A stretch of DNA of 64,000 nucleotides. It comes from Planktothricoides sp. SR001. Its GTDB lineage: Bacteria > Cyanobacteriota > Cyanobacteriia > Cyanobacteriales > Laspinemataceae. Of this stretch, positions 42,983-52,700 are shown one piece after another. The stretch covers positions 62,001 through 126,000 of the forward strand of contig NZ_LIUQ01000005.1 of the NCBI RefSeq assembly GCF_001276715.1, read 5' to 3'. Position numbers and translations under genes: made by a program. The first letter of the stretch is position 1. Every line of letters begins with the position of its first letter. The notes beneath the pieces were generated by a model. The model saw only the letters and a program-made list of their open reading frames with translations, made no database searches and was not told the origin of the DNA.

Positions 42983-43588
42983 ATGCAGCTAGTCGAAAGA
43001 CACCATTACAAGAAGACTCATAAGTATTGGCAAGAGTGTGATACCTTGTGCTTTAAAGCCAAGAATCTTTACAATCTCTGTAACTACTATATGAGGCAGC
43101 GATTCTTTAAGACGGGCAAGGTCTGGTCTAACGCCAAATTGTATCACTTAGTAGCTGATAATGATGCCTATAAACAAATGCCTTAGACCAAAATAGCTTG
43201 CTCTTTAATTAGGCAGGTTTGCCAAGCTTGGACTGGGTACTTTAAAGCCCACAAGGACTGGGAAATTCACCCTGATAAGTATATATCCGAACCAAAAATA
43301 CCCAAGTACATAGACAACTTGAAGGGACGTTATTCCGTTCTCTATAAAGGGTCTGATGCCATCTACAAAAGACCTCTAGCCGAGGTAATTTGTCACCTAT
43401 CTCAGAGTGGCATCAAGATAAAAATGTACCAAGCTAAAAAACCAATTCAAGCTAGAATCGCCCCGAAAAATGGCGGCTATTTGATTGAAGCGGTGTATGA
43501 GGTCGAAGAGCCTTCAAAAAAAGAAAGCAATGAAATAATTGCGGGGATTGACTTAGGGGTAGATAACTTAGTGGCTTTAAGCTGTTAA
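42983..43588 (+). pseudogene. Truncated TnpB (IS200/IS605 family)
   Basis: MQLVERHHYKKTHKYWQECD starts the gene. A TAG at 43184 interrupts after AYKQMP, and the frame continues TKIACSLIRQVCQAWTGYFK and then SEPKIPKYIDNLKGRYSVLY up to the RuvC-I motif GIDLGVDNLVALS, where it ends. The remaining RuvC motifs and the zinc finger are missing, so the RNA-guided nuclease is dead. No TnpA is seen. Confidence 0.9.
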
Positions 43589-43786
43589 AATGATCGCCTA
43601 AAATAATCGCCAGAAAAGTAATGCGATCGTCAAGCCCAACAATTTCAGATTGATCAATGTTTTCGGAGACTTCAGAGCATTCTCTGACTAAATAAATCAG
43701 CATCACCCTTGAAAGTCGTGATAACGTGATGGCGATATCGCTGTTTAACCCGTTGTGGATTCACCAAATTGTACTCACCAGATTGT

Positions 43787-46621
43787 ATGAATGACCATTC
43801 TCAGCTAGATTCTCAATTTGCTTGGCATACTTTGGCAGTGCCTCAGACGCTTGAACGTTTAGAAACCAATGCCCAGATCGGTTTAACTTTACAGCAGGTA
43901 TCCGCCAGACAAGCTCAATTCGGCCCTAATGAAATTCAAGAAACCGGTGGTCGCACCCCTTTAGAAATTTTAATTGACCAGTTCACTAACGTGATGCTAT
44001 TAATGCTGATCGCGGTGGCATTTGTGTCAGGAATTTTAGATATCCAAGATGGGGACTTTCCCAAAGACGCGATCGCCATATTCCTAATCGTCATCCTCAA
44101 TGGCGTACTGGGTTATCTGCAAGAAAGCCGTGCGGAAAAAGCCTTAGCCGCTTTAAAAAACATGGCCTCGCCCTTAGTGGTCACGATCCGCGACGGCAAA
44201 ACTGTGGAAATATCCGCCAAAGAGTTGGTGCCCGGAGATGTGATACTTCTAGAAGCTGGGGTGCAGGTGAGTGCCGATAGTCGGGTGATCGAAGCCTCGA
44301 ACCTGCAAGTCCGGGAAGCCGCCCTCACCGGGGAAGCCCAAGGGGTGACGAAACAGCCAAATGTCACCCTGCCAGAAAATATCAGCTTAGGCGATCGCCT
44401 CAACCTAGTTTATCAAGGCACCGAGGTAGTCTTTGGTCGGGGGAAAGCGGTGGTGATCAATACCGGCATGAACACCGAACTCGGACGCATTGCCGCGATG
44501 ATCCAGGGGGTAGAAAGTGAGCCCACCCCCCTACAACAGCGGATGACCCAACTGGGGAATGTTCTGGTCACAGGTTCTTTGATTTTAGTGGCCTTGGTGG
44601 TGGTCGGCGGCACCATTGCCAACCAAAGTGCTTTTCGGGACTTATTAGAAATCTCCCTAAGTATGGCCGTGGCGGTGGTTCCCGAAGGCTTGCCCGCTGT
44701 GATTACCGTAACCTTGGCCTTGGGCACCCAAAGAATGGTCAAGCGCAATGCCTTAATTCGCAAACTTCCCGCTGTGGAAACCCTGGGCTCGGTGACGACC
44801 ATTTGTTCCGACAAAACCGGCACCTTGACCCAAAATAAAATGGTGGTGCAAAAGGTGCAAACCGCCAGTTATAGCTTATTTGTCACCGGGGATGGCTATG
44901 AACCTTTAGGGGAATTTAAACTGGAAAATTCCTCTAGCAATGGTCGCGTCCCAGCAATGGCCAGCGAACAGCTACAAAACGATCCAGAAGTGCGATCGCT
45001 TCTCCTCAGTTGCGTCCTTTGTAACGATGCTCAGTTACAGGAAGAAAAGCAGCAATGGACGATTCTCGGCGACCCCACCGAAGGCGCCCTCTTAGCTCTG
45101 GCTGCCAAAGCCCAATTAGATCGACAAAAATTAAGCCGTCAAATGCCCAGGGTCAATGAATTTCCCTTTTCCTCAGAAACCAAGCGCATGAGCACCATTT
45201 GTAAGCAGCCATCTGCCGTTGGCGAAGCCTGCCGGATGGCATTAGGTGCTTATGCCATGTACACCAAAGGCTCCCCAGAGTTGACCTTAGACCGCTGTAC
45301 CCAAATTCAACAAGGAGAGGAAATTCAACCCCTGACGGCGGAAAAACGAAAGGAAATTTTAGATCAGAATAATCTGATGGCGGCTCAAGGCTTGCGGGTC
45401 TTGGGATTTGCCTATAAGCCCCTCACCGACGTATTTCCCGCTGACACCAGCCAAGATCAAGCGGAAAAACAGTTAGTCTGGCTGGGCTTAGTCGGGATGC
45501 TCGATGCCCCCCGTCCCGAAGTCCGCACCGCTGTCGCCAAATGTCGCCAAGCGGGAATTCGTCCGGTGATGATTACCGGAGATCACCCCCTGACCGCTAA
45601 GGCGATCGCCTCTGACCTGGGCATTGCCCAAAGCGGCGATCGCGTCCTAATTGGTCAAGAATTAGAACAACTCAGTCAACCGGAACTAGAACAGCAAGTT
45701 GAGCGAGTCAGCGTCTATGCGCGAGTATCCCCAGAACATAAACTACGCATTGTCAAAGCCCTGCAAAGTCGCGGTCAATTCGTGGCCATGACCGGGGATG
45801 GGGTCAACGACGCCCCCGCCTTGAAACAAGCAGATATTGGTATTGCGATGGGCATCACGGGCACCGATGTCAGCAAAGAAGCCAGTGATATGGTGCTCCT
45901 GGATGATAACTTTGCCACCATTGTGGCCGCTACCGAAGAAGGGCGAGTAGTCTACAGCAACATTCGCCGATTCATTAAATATATTCTCGGTTCCAATATT
46001 GGCGAAGTGCTCACCATTGCCTCTGCCCCCTTATTGCTACCCGTGGCGGATGTCCCCCTGACTCCATTGCAAATTCTCTGGATGAACTTAGTCACCGACG
46101 GCTTTCCCGCCCTTGCCCTCGCCGTGGAACCCCCCGAACCGGATGTAATGAAAACTCCACCGAATAGTCCCCGGGAGAGTATCTTTGCCAGAGGATTGGG
46201 ACTCTATATGGTGCGAATTGGGATTATTTTTGCTATTTTGACCATTACCCTAATGGGTTGGTCTTATGACCATGCCACCAAGAATTACAATGAGATTCTT
46301 CAGCCGGATCGGTGGAAAACAATGGTCTTTACAACTCTGTGTATTGCCCAAATGGGACACGCGATCGCGGTTCGTTCTAAAACTCGCTTAACCATCGAAG
46401 TCAACCCCTTTTCTAATCCTTATGTATTGGGGGCGGTGGTGATTACCACCATTCTTCAATTAATGCTAATTTATGTCGAACCCTTGCGGAATTTCTTTGG
46501 CACTCAAGTGATCGATGGATTAGAGTTACTCGTTTGCCTCGGATTTAGTGTTTTAATGTTTGTCTGGATTGAGTTGGAAAAACTCTTTGTCCGCTGGTAT
46601 AAATCCCGGAAAAAGGCTTAG
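43787..46621 (+). CDS. Cation-translocating P-type ATPase (Ca2+ type)
   Basis: A 944-residue type II P-ATPase. The N-terminal cation ATPase domain, actuator ([11 protein letters not shown], with A where many have S), M4 motif [20 protein letters not shown], phosphorylation site [13 protein letters not shown] near 350, nucleotide domain with [13 protein letters not shown], hinge [22 protein letters not shown], and six C-terminal helices are all present. PEGLP and the overall layout point to calcium export, as in cyanobacterial PacL-type pumps. A repeat-derived insert ([13 protein letters not shown]) sits between STICKQ and [14 protein letters not shown] 43787 is preferred over the in-frame TTG at 43769. 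Confidence 0.93.
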   Translation: MNDHSQLDSQFAWHTLAVPQTLERLETNAQIGLTLQQVSARQAQFGPNEIQETGGRTPLEILIDQFTNVMLLMLIAVAFVSGILDIQDGDFPKDAIAIFLIVILNGVLGYLQESRAEKALAALKNMASPLVVTIRDGKTVEISAKELVPGDVILLEAGVQVSADSRVIEASNLQVREAALTGEAQGVTKQPNVTLPENISLGDRLNLVYQGTEVVFGRGKAVVINTGMNTELGRIAAMIQGVESEPTPLQQRMTQLGNVLVTGSLILVALVVVGGTIANQSAFRDLLEISLSMAVAVVPEGLPAVITVTLALGTQRMVKRNALIRKLPAVETLGSVTTICSDKTGTLTQNKMVVQKVQTASYSLFVTGDGYEPLGEFKLENSSSNGRVPAMASEQLQNDPEVRSLLLSCVLCNDAQLQEEKQQWTILGDPTEGALLALAAKAQLDRQKLSRQMPRVNEFPFSSETKRMSTICKQPSAVGEACRMALGAYAMYTKGSPELTLDRCTQIQQGEEIQPLTAEKRKEILDQNNLMAAQGLRVLGFAYKPLTDVFPADTSQDQAEKQLVWLGLVGMLDAPRPEVRTAVAKCRQAGIRPVMITGDHPLTAKAIASDLGIAQSGDRVLIGQELEQLSQPELEQQVERVSVYARVSPEHKLRIVKALQSRGQFVAMTGDGVNDAPALKQADIGIAMGITGTDVSKEASDMVLLDDNFATIVAATEEGRVVYSNIRRFIKYILGSNIGEVLTIASAPLLLPVADVPLTPLQILWMNLVTDGFPALALAVEPPEPDVMKTPPNSPRESIFARGLGLYMVRIGIIFAILTITLMGWSYDHATKNYNEILQPDRWKTMVFTTLCIAQMGHAIAVRSKTRLTIEVNPFSNPYVLGAVVITTILQLMLIYVEPLRNFFGTQVIDGLELLVCLGFSVLMFVWIELEKLFVRWYKSRKKA

Positions 46622-46692
46622 GATAAATCTCAGCAAAATTAATTATGTAGCAGGGTGGGCAAAATTTGGACTGAAAAATTTTTTGTAATTAT

Positions 46693-46830
46693 GTAGGGTG
46701 GGCAATTTTTTGCCCACCTTACGCAAAAGTAAAACTGATACAGGTAGGGTGGGCAATTTTTTGCCCACCTTACGCAAAAGTAAAACTGATACAGGTAGGG
46801 TGGGCAATTTTTTGCCCACCCTACGCAAAA
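46693..46830. repeat. Tandem 51-bp repeat, each unit a hairpin (2.7 copies)
   Basis: Units begin at 46693, 46744 and 46795. Each starts with GTAGGGTGGGCAA, has a TTTTTT loop and then TTGCCCACC(T/C)TAC, followed by a spacer GCAAAAGTAAAACTGATACAG. Units 1 and 2 look identical. The array lies 17 nt before recF and 70 nt after the ATPase gene, so it probably ends the ATPase transcript. Confidence 0.92.
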
Positions 46831-46846
46831 GCTACTATTTTCAAGA

Positions 46847-47980
46847 ATGTATATTAAAAATATCTACTTAAAACATTTTCGCAACTATCAAGAACAACCC
46901 TTAGAATTTTCTTCCGTAAAAAATATTTTACTGGGAGAAAATGCCCAAGGAAAAACAAATTTACTCGAAGCGGTAGGGTTGCTCTCTACCTTAAAAACCA
47001 ACCGGGCTAGACGCGATCGCGACCTGATTTTGCACGGAGAAAATATCAGCCAAATTGCCAGCACCATTAACCGGGAAACCGCCCCCATTGAATTAGCCAT
47101 CACCCTACGCCATAGCGGACAACGCACCTGTACCATTAATGGCGAAGGTTCGCGCAGGCAGATGGATTTTATCGGCCTATTAAATATTGTCCAATTTTCC
47201 AGCTTAGACTTAGATTTAGTCCGGGGAGGCCCGGAACAACGGCGCAATTGGTTGGATGAATTATTAATCCAACTTGAACCAATTTACGCCCATATTTTAC
47301 AACAATATAATAAAGTCTTGCGCCAAAGAAATGCCCTGTTAAAAGAATTAAAAAAACAAGAGCATATCTTAAACTCCCAAAAATCACAATTGGCTTTATG
47401 GGATGCCCAATTAGCCACCCTAGGCGCCCGAGTCACCGTCAGGCGATCGCGGGCTTTACAGCGACTCGCCCCCATTGCCGAAACCGGACATCATGCCATC
47501 AGCGGTCACAGCGAAACCTTAGAAATTAAATATTTACCCAACATCGAAGCCATGCAAGACCCCACAGTCCGGGAGTCTGCCCAAAAAGCTGAACTGGCTT
47601 TCTTGGCAAAAATCCAAAGTCGGGCGATCGCCGAACAACACCAAGGCACCAGCTTAGTCGGGCCACACCGTGACGAAATTGCCTTTTTTCTCAACCAGCA
47701 ACCTGTCCGGCAATTTGCCTCCCACGGACAACAACGCACCCTAGTCTTATCTCTCAAACTCGCCGAACTCAAACTCATCGAAGAAGTCGTCGGCGAACCC
47801 CCGGTACTCCTCCTGGATGATGTCCTCGCCGAACTCGACCCCAAAAGGCAAAACCAACTATTTCATACCCTTGGCGATCGCTTTCAAACCCTGATCACCA
47901 CCACCCACCTTGACCAATTCGCCCAACAGTGGATCGACGCCGCCCAAATTTTCACCGTCAAAAGCGGTCAAATTTTCTGA
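46847..47980 (+). CDS. recF: DNA replication and repair protein RecF
   Basis: A 377-residue RecF, an SMC-like ATPase that loads RecA at gaps with RecO and RecR. It has Walker A LLGENAQGKTNLLEAVGLLS near 30, the RecF signatures SSLDLDLVRGGPEQRRNWLDELL and GPHRDEIAFFLN, the ABC-type signature FASHGQQRTLVLSLKLAEL and Walker B VLLLDDVLAELDPKRQ. dnaA and dnaN are not neighbours, as is usual in cyanobacteria. Confidence 0.97.
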   Translation: MYIKNIYLKHFRNYQEQPLEFSSVKNILLGENAQGKTNLLEAVGLLSTLKTNRARRDRDLILHGENISQIASTINRETAPIELAITLRHSGQRTCTINGEGSRRQMDFIGLLNIVQFSSLDLDLVRGGPEQRRNWLDELLIQLEPIYAHILQQYNKVLRQRNALLKELKKQEHILNSQKSQLALWDAQLATLGARVTVRRSRALQRLAPIAETGHHAISGHSETLEIKYLPNIEAMQDPTVRESAQKAELAFLAKIQSRAIAEQHQGTSLVGPHRDEIAFFLNQQPVRQFASHGQQRTLVLSLKLAELKLIEEVVGEPPVLLLDDVLAELDPKRQNQLFHTLGDRFQTLITTTHLDQFAQQWIDAAQIFTVKSGQIF

Positions 47981-47993
47981 TAATTTCAATTAT

Positions 47994-48094
47994 CTGTTGG
48001 TTGTTATTTGTTGGTTGTTATTTGTTGGTTGTTATTTGTTGGTTGTTATTTGTTGGGTAGGGATTCTTTGGGTAGGGATTCTTTGTTTGTTGTT
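47994..48094. repeat. 14-bp tandem repeat plus 15-bp doublet
   Basis: TGTTGGTTGTTATT occurs four times in a row from about 47994, then GGGTAGGGATTCTTT occurs twice. The array is directly downstream of recF and is non-coding. Confidence 0.88.
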
Positions 48095-48221
48095 TGTTAT
48101 CCGTTAGACAAGAATGCTTTGCTTTCATTATAAAAAGCCTCATCCGTTGCCACATTCGGGGCAACCACCGCAAAAAAAAGGAATTGCCCCTACCATCCTC
48201 ACACTAATCCGCTTACTATTG

Positions 48222-48489
48222 CGATGTAGTTAATGGGTGGGTTACGGACGGATGGAATTAAGGTTAATTGTTTTTCCCTCAAATTTCCGCGAACACACCC
48301 TACATTTACTATTACGATGTAGTTAATGGGTGGGTTACGGCTGGAATTAAGGTTAATTTTTTTTCCCTCAAATTTCCGCGAACACACCCTACGTTTACTA
48401 CATTTACTACTGGTGCGTTACGGCTGGAATTAAGGTTAATTGTTTTTCCCTCAAATAATTGCCAACCTAACACACCCTACGTTTACTAA
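48222..48489. repeat. Three diverged direct repeats of about 93 bp
   Basis: Each unit reads GATGTAGTTAATGGGTGGGT, ACGGCTGGAATTAAGGTTAA, TTTTTCCCTCAAATTTCCGC and GAACACACCCTACGTTTACT in order; copies begin near 48222, 48315 and 48408. The third is truncated at its left end and runs into the 3' end of the kinase gene on the other strand, providing its last codons. Confidence 0.85.
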
Positions 48490-49777
48490 TTTCTGATTCG
48501 GGTAGCATGGGTAATGTAAAATAAAAAGTTGTGCCGACATCGACTTCAGATTTTAGCCAAATTTTTCCCCCGTGACGTTCCACAATTTTCTTACAAATCG
48601 TCAAACCAATCCCTGTACCGGGATATTCGCGATCGGTATGTAAACGTTGAAAGATCTGAAAAATATGTTCAAACTCTCTATCTGGGATGCCGATGCCATT
48701 ATCTTCAATGGCAATCAGCCATTCACTCCCTTGAGTCCGATCCGGTTTACGTTCTGTCATCTGCATCAACCATTTCGCAGCCGATGAAACCGTTGGCTGA
48801 TGACTATTAGCAGTCGGTTTGAACCCGTTTTTACTTTCTAGTCCATTGGGGAAAATCTCTGCAGAGACTTTAATTTTTGGCTGAATCCCCGGATGTTGAA
48901 ATTTAATCGCATTAATCAACAAGTTTTGCCAAAGTTGTTGTAATTGGGTTCGATCACCCATCACTGTGGGTAGTGGTTGCTGGCATATAATTTCTGCCTC
49001 AGTTTTTTTAATCGACCATTCTAAGGAACATAAAACTTCTTGAAAAGCTGAGTTTAAATCAATCGGTTCAAAGGATTTAGCCTGAGTTTGAATCCGAGAA
49101 TATTCCAACAAATCCTTAATCAGATGGTTCATCCGATTCGACCCCTCGACAATGCGATCAATATAATGGCTGGCTTTTTCATCAAGCATCGATTCGTATT
49201 TTTTGCCTAATAAGCGAGCAAACCCCATCGTCGTTTGCAACGGAGACTGTAAATCGTGAGAAACAATATAAGCAAATTGTTCCAATTCTTGATTAGATTC
49301 CGCCAGCTTGCTATTTAAATCCGCCAAGTTTTTATTTTGCTCCGTCAATTGCAGATTTTGTGCGGCAATAATCTTGCGTTGCCGTTGAATGATCAGTTGA
49401 TGTTCAACGCGGGCTAAAACCTCCTTCACATGAAAAGGTTTAGTAATATAGTCTACTCCTCCCAACTCAAAGGCTTTAACCTTATCGATTTCCCCATCCA
49501 AAGCACTTAAAAAAATAATGGGTATTTGGGCGGTTTTTTCTGATTCTTTGAGTTGCCTACAGACTTCATAGCCATCCATTTCCGGCATCATAATATCCAG
49601 GAGAATTATGTCAGGGGGATCGTAATAGGCAGCATTAAGTGCTTGTTTACCGTTGATGACCTGACGCACTTCATAGCCATTTTCCGTGAGAATACTAAAC
49701 AACAGTGCGGCATTTTCTAAGCGATCGTCAACAACTAAAATATCTCCATTTTTTTGAAAAAATTGCTCTGTATTCAT
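48467..49777 (-). CDS. Response regulator-histidine kinase (REC-HisKA-HATPase)
   Basis: A 436-residue protein. The N-terminal receiver domain (residues 10-125) has the acceptor D61 in LLDIMMPEMDGYEV and the lysine in DYITKPF. After a coiled coil (130-165), the HisKA domain has the phospho-histidine H174 in IVSHDLQSPLQTTMGFARLL. HATPase_c follows with the N box (QNLLINAIKFQHP), G1 (EDNGIGIPDREFE) and G2 (GTGIGLTICKKIVERHGG). The phytochrome-like HDLQSPL variant is common in cyanobacterial kinases. It follows the large hybrid kinase after only 3 nt. Its last ~9 residues (EISKRRVC) derive from the 93-bp repeat. Confidence 0.93.
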   Translation of the reverse strand: MNTEQFFQKNGDILVVDDRLENAALLFSILTENGYEVRQVINGKQALNAAYYDPPDIILLDIMMPEMDGYEVCRQLKESEKTAQIPIIFLSALDGEIDKVKAFELGGVDYITKPFHVKEVLARVEHQLIIQRQRKIIAAQNLQLTEQNKNLADLNSKLAESNQELEQFAYIVSHDLQSPLQTTMGFARLLGKKYESMLDEKASHYIDRIVEGSNRMNHLIKDLLEYSRIQTQAKSFEPIDLNSAFQEVLCSLEWSIKKTEAEIICQQPLPTVMGDRTQLQQLWQNLLINAIKFQHPGIQPKIKVSAEIFPNGLESKNGFKPTANSHQPTVSSAAKWLMQMTERKPDRTQGSEWLIAIEDNGIGIPDREFEHIFQIFQRLHTDREYPGTGIGLTICKKIVERHGGKIWLKSEVDVGTTFYFTLPMLPESEISKRRVC

Positions 49778-49780
49778 GGT

Positions 49781-52700
49781 TTATTCATTCTTACTTAAAA
49801 AAACGAGTGTATCAAAATCAAGATTGTCAAATAACTCCGTTAAACCCTGAATCAGCCATTGATTTTCCGGGGGTATTTTTTGAATCAATTGTTGAATGAT
49901 TTTACCTCGGGCACTGAGGGCAGCAAAATGGAGTTGGGAAATCCACTCACTCGGCATGACCGCCAAATCTTCAGGGGTCATTTTTATTTGAGGAATTGCT
50001 GGTGCATCTGCGGAAATTGAACATGATTCCTGATATATATACTTTACACCGAGATAAAAAGAAATTTTCTCAAGGAGCAAATTTTCTGGAAAGGGTTTCG
50101 GCAGAAAGTCATTACATCCCGCTGAGATGATGGCAGCCCGTTCCGACTCAAAAGCACTAGCCGTTAAAGCAATAATGATGGGTGCTTCACCATTAACTGA
50201 TGCCCGAATTTCTTTAGTAGCTTGATACCCATCCATCACCGGCATCCGAATATCCATAAAAATTAAGTGCGGCTGCCAACTATGCCACAGAGACACCGCT
50301 TCTTCTCCATGACTGGCTTGCTGTACCTCAAAGCCAATTTGTTCTAACAATTTCACCAAAAGTTTACGGGAAGCCCAAATATCTTCAACCACTAAAATGC
50401 GGTAATGAGGTTGATTTGGTGCCAGCCCAATCACCATCGATCGGGCGGTAGACACTTCAATTTCACTCTGGGCGAGTAAGTCTTCCAACTCATCCGCTGC
50501 TACAGGTTGAAACTGTATGTCAAATTTAAAAACACTTCCCTTTCCTAGGGTACTCTCAACCGCGATCTGCCCACCCATTAACTTAACAAATTGTTGACTA
50601 ATGGCCAAACCCAGACCGGTTCCTTCATTGGATTGTTTGCCGCTTTGACTTTGAAAAAAGGCATCAAACAAGCTTTGCAGTTCTTCTCGGGCAATTCCCG
50701 GTCCCGTATCGGTTACGGCAAAAATTAACCGATCGCGGTGTAGTGGGTCTGAGGGCTTTGCATTGAATTGATTCGCTTTAGCGATCCGCTGTGCGAAATC
50801 GCTCTGGTAATCTTCCGGGCTGTGGATCGCTGAGGATTTTGAAGATGTTGTTACTTCCAGGGTGACGCTGCCAGACTTGGTAAATTTAATGGCATTACTC
50901 AGGAGATTAATTAATATTTGACGCAGTTTATTTTGATCTGCTTTAATATATTTAGGAAGCTGCTTACTTCGGATAATATTGAACTTCAAACCTTTGATTT
51001 CAGATCGGATCTCTAGCATATCATAAAGATTATCAAGCATCCGATCTAAATTAAAAATTTCCACATTCTGGGTAATCCGACCAGCTTCAATTTTGGAAAG
51101 ATCCAATATCTCATTGATCAAGGCAAGTAGATGCTCTCCCGATCGCAGAATAATTTCTAACTGTTCTCGCTGTTCTGATTTTATTTGCGAATTTCGTACC
51201 AGCAGTTGAGTAAAACCCAGAATTGCATTCAGGGGAGTTCTTAGTTCATGGCTCATATTGGCTAAAAAGATACTTTTCGCCCGGTTAGCGGCATCGGCCG
51301 CTTCTTTAGCTTCTTGTAAGGCAGCTTCCACTTGTTTTTGAGTGGTAATATCCCGGGAAGAACCTTGAATTTTGATAACTTTTCCCGTGCTATCGGCAAT
51401 GGGAACTAAGGTGGTGAGGAGGTGGCGATTTCCCTGGGGTAGATCAATGGTTTCCTCATAGTTAATCGGTTTTTGAGTATTCAGACATTCCTGAAATTTT
51501 TGCCTAAAATTGGTGGTGTATTGCGGCGATCCCACTGCCGACAAGCTCTTGCCGACCACAGCCAATCGACTCATATGAAATAACTGTTCATTTGTGGGAT
51601 TAATCGTTTTATAAATTAACTCTCCATTGTCTTGGATATCCAGCAGAAAAATACTCTCCGCCGAATGATCGAAAATCCCTGCATACAGGGCTTCCGAGTC
51701 TCGGAGTTCTGCTTCCATTTGCAAGCGAGAAAAATAACTATAAATCATTTCTCCTACCAGGCGCAACATTTGAGCATCTTCATTAGACCAATCCTGATTC
51801 ATTTCATAACTATGCAGGTCAATGCTGCCCCATAAATTACCCACGGAATCGACCGGGAAAAGGCGATCGCGATCGGCTTCAGGGTTTTCCCCGCTGTGAC
51901 TCAGATCGTGGTTAAAAATTGGCACAGCTAACACAGACCTCACGTTCCTAGATTGAAAATATTGTCTTTCAATGTTCGCGTTGACTGGCAAACTATCAAT
52001 ATGAGAAACGATAATATTTTGATTGGCATTTAACTGCTGCATCCACCAAGGAAAATTTTCGGCGGCTAAATATTTAACTGCCGGAAAATTCTCAAATCGC
52101 TCCCCAAATCCATCGCCGTTGTGCCATTCAGCAATCACCGCTATCTTCCTACAGTTTTCCGTAAAATAGTTAACAAAAACCCGATTCGCTCCCACCGCCA
52201 GACCAATGGTTTTTAACACTTCCTTAATCTCGCGACTCTGGCTGGTGACTAACTGTCGAGAAACTTGGGCAACAGCGCTTTCCACTGCGAGGCGGTATTG
52301 CAATTTAATCTCAGTAGTTTTGCGTTCTTGGATATCCTCCACAATACCAATTAGGTATTTGGGTTTTTCCTCCGCTTCATAAACCACAGACACCACAATT
52401 TTCACCCAGTGAATTTGACCATGCTTTCTAATATATCTTTCTTCTAGTTCATAAGTTCTTATTTGATTATTTATAACTTGATTTAAATAATTCAAATGCT
52501 TATCTAAATCTTCTGGATGGATATAATTTTGAAATTTTTGATTTAATAATTCAGCTTCATCGTATCCTAATATTTCACAAAACTTTTGATTTAATTGCAG
52601 AAATTTCCCATAAATACTTCTTCTAAATATCCCCACGGCTGCTTGTTGAAAAATAACTCTGAATCTTTCTTCGCTATTGATTAAGGCTATTTCCGATCGT

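Noticed and set aside
43452-43706. Minus-strand 84-codon frame beginning MMLIYLVREC
   Set aside because: The first ~40 residues look somewhat protein-like, but the rest is antisense to the TnpB relic; possibly a small gene fragment, too weak to call.
46693-48489. CRISPR array interpretation of the 51-bp and 93-bp repeats
   Set aside because: The 51-bp units are contiguous hairpins without unique spacers; the 93-bp units are diverged direct repeats; no cas genes are present.
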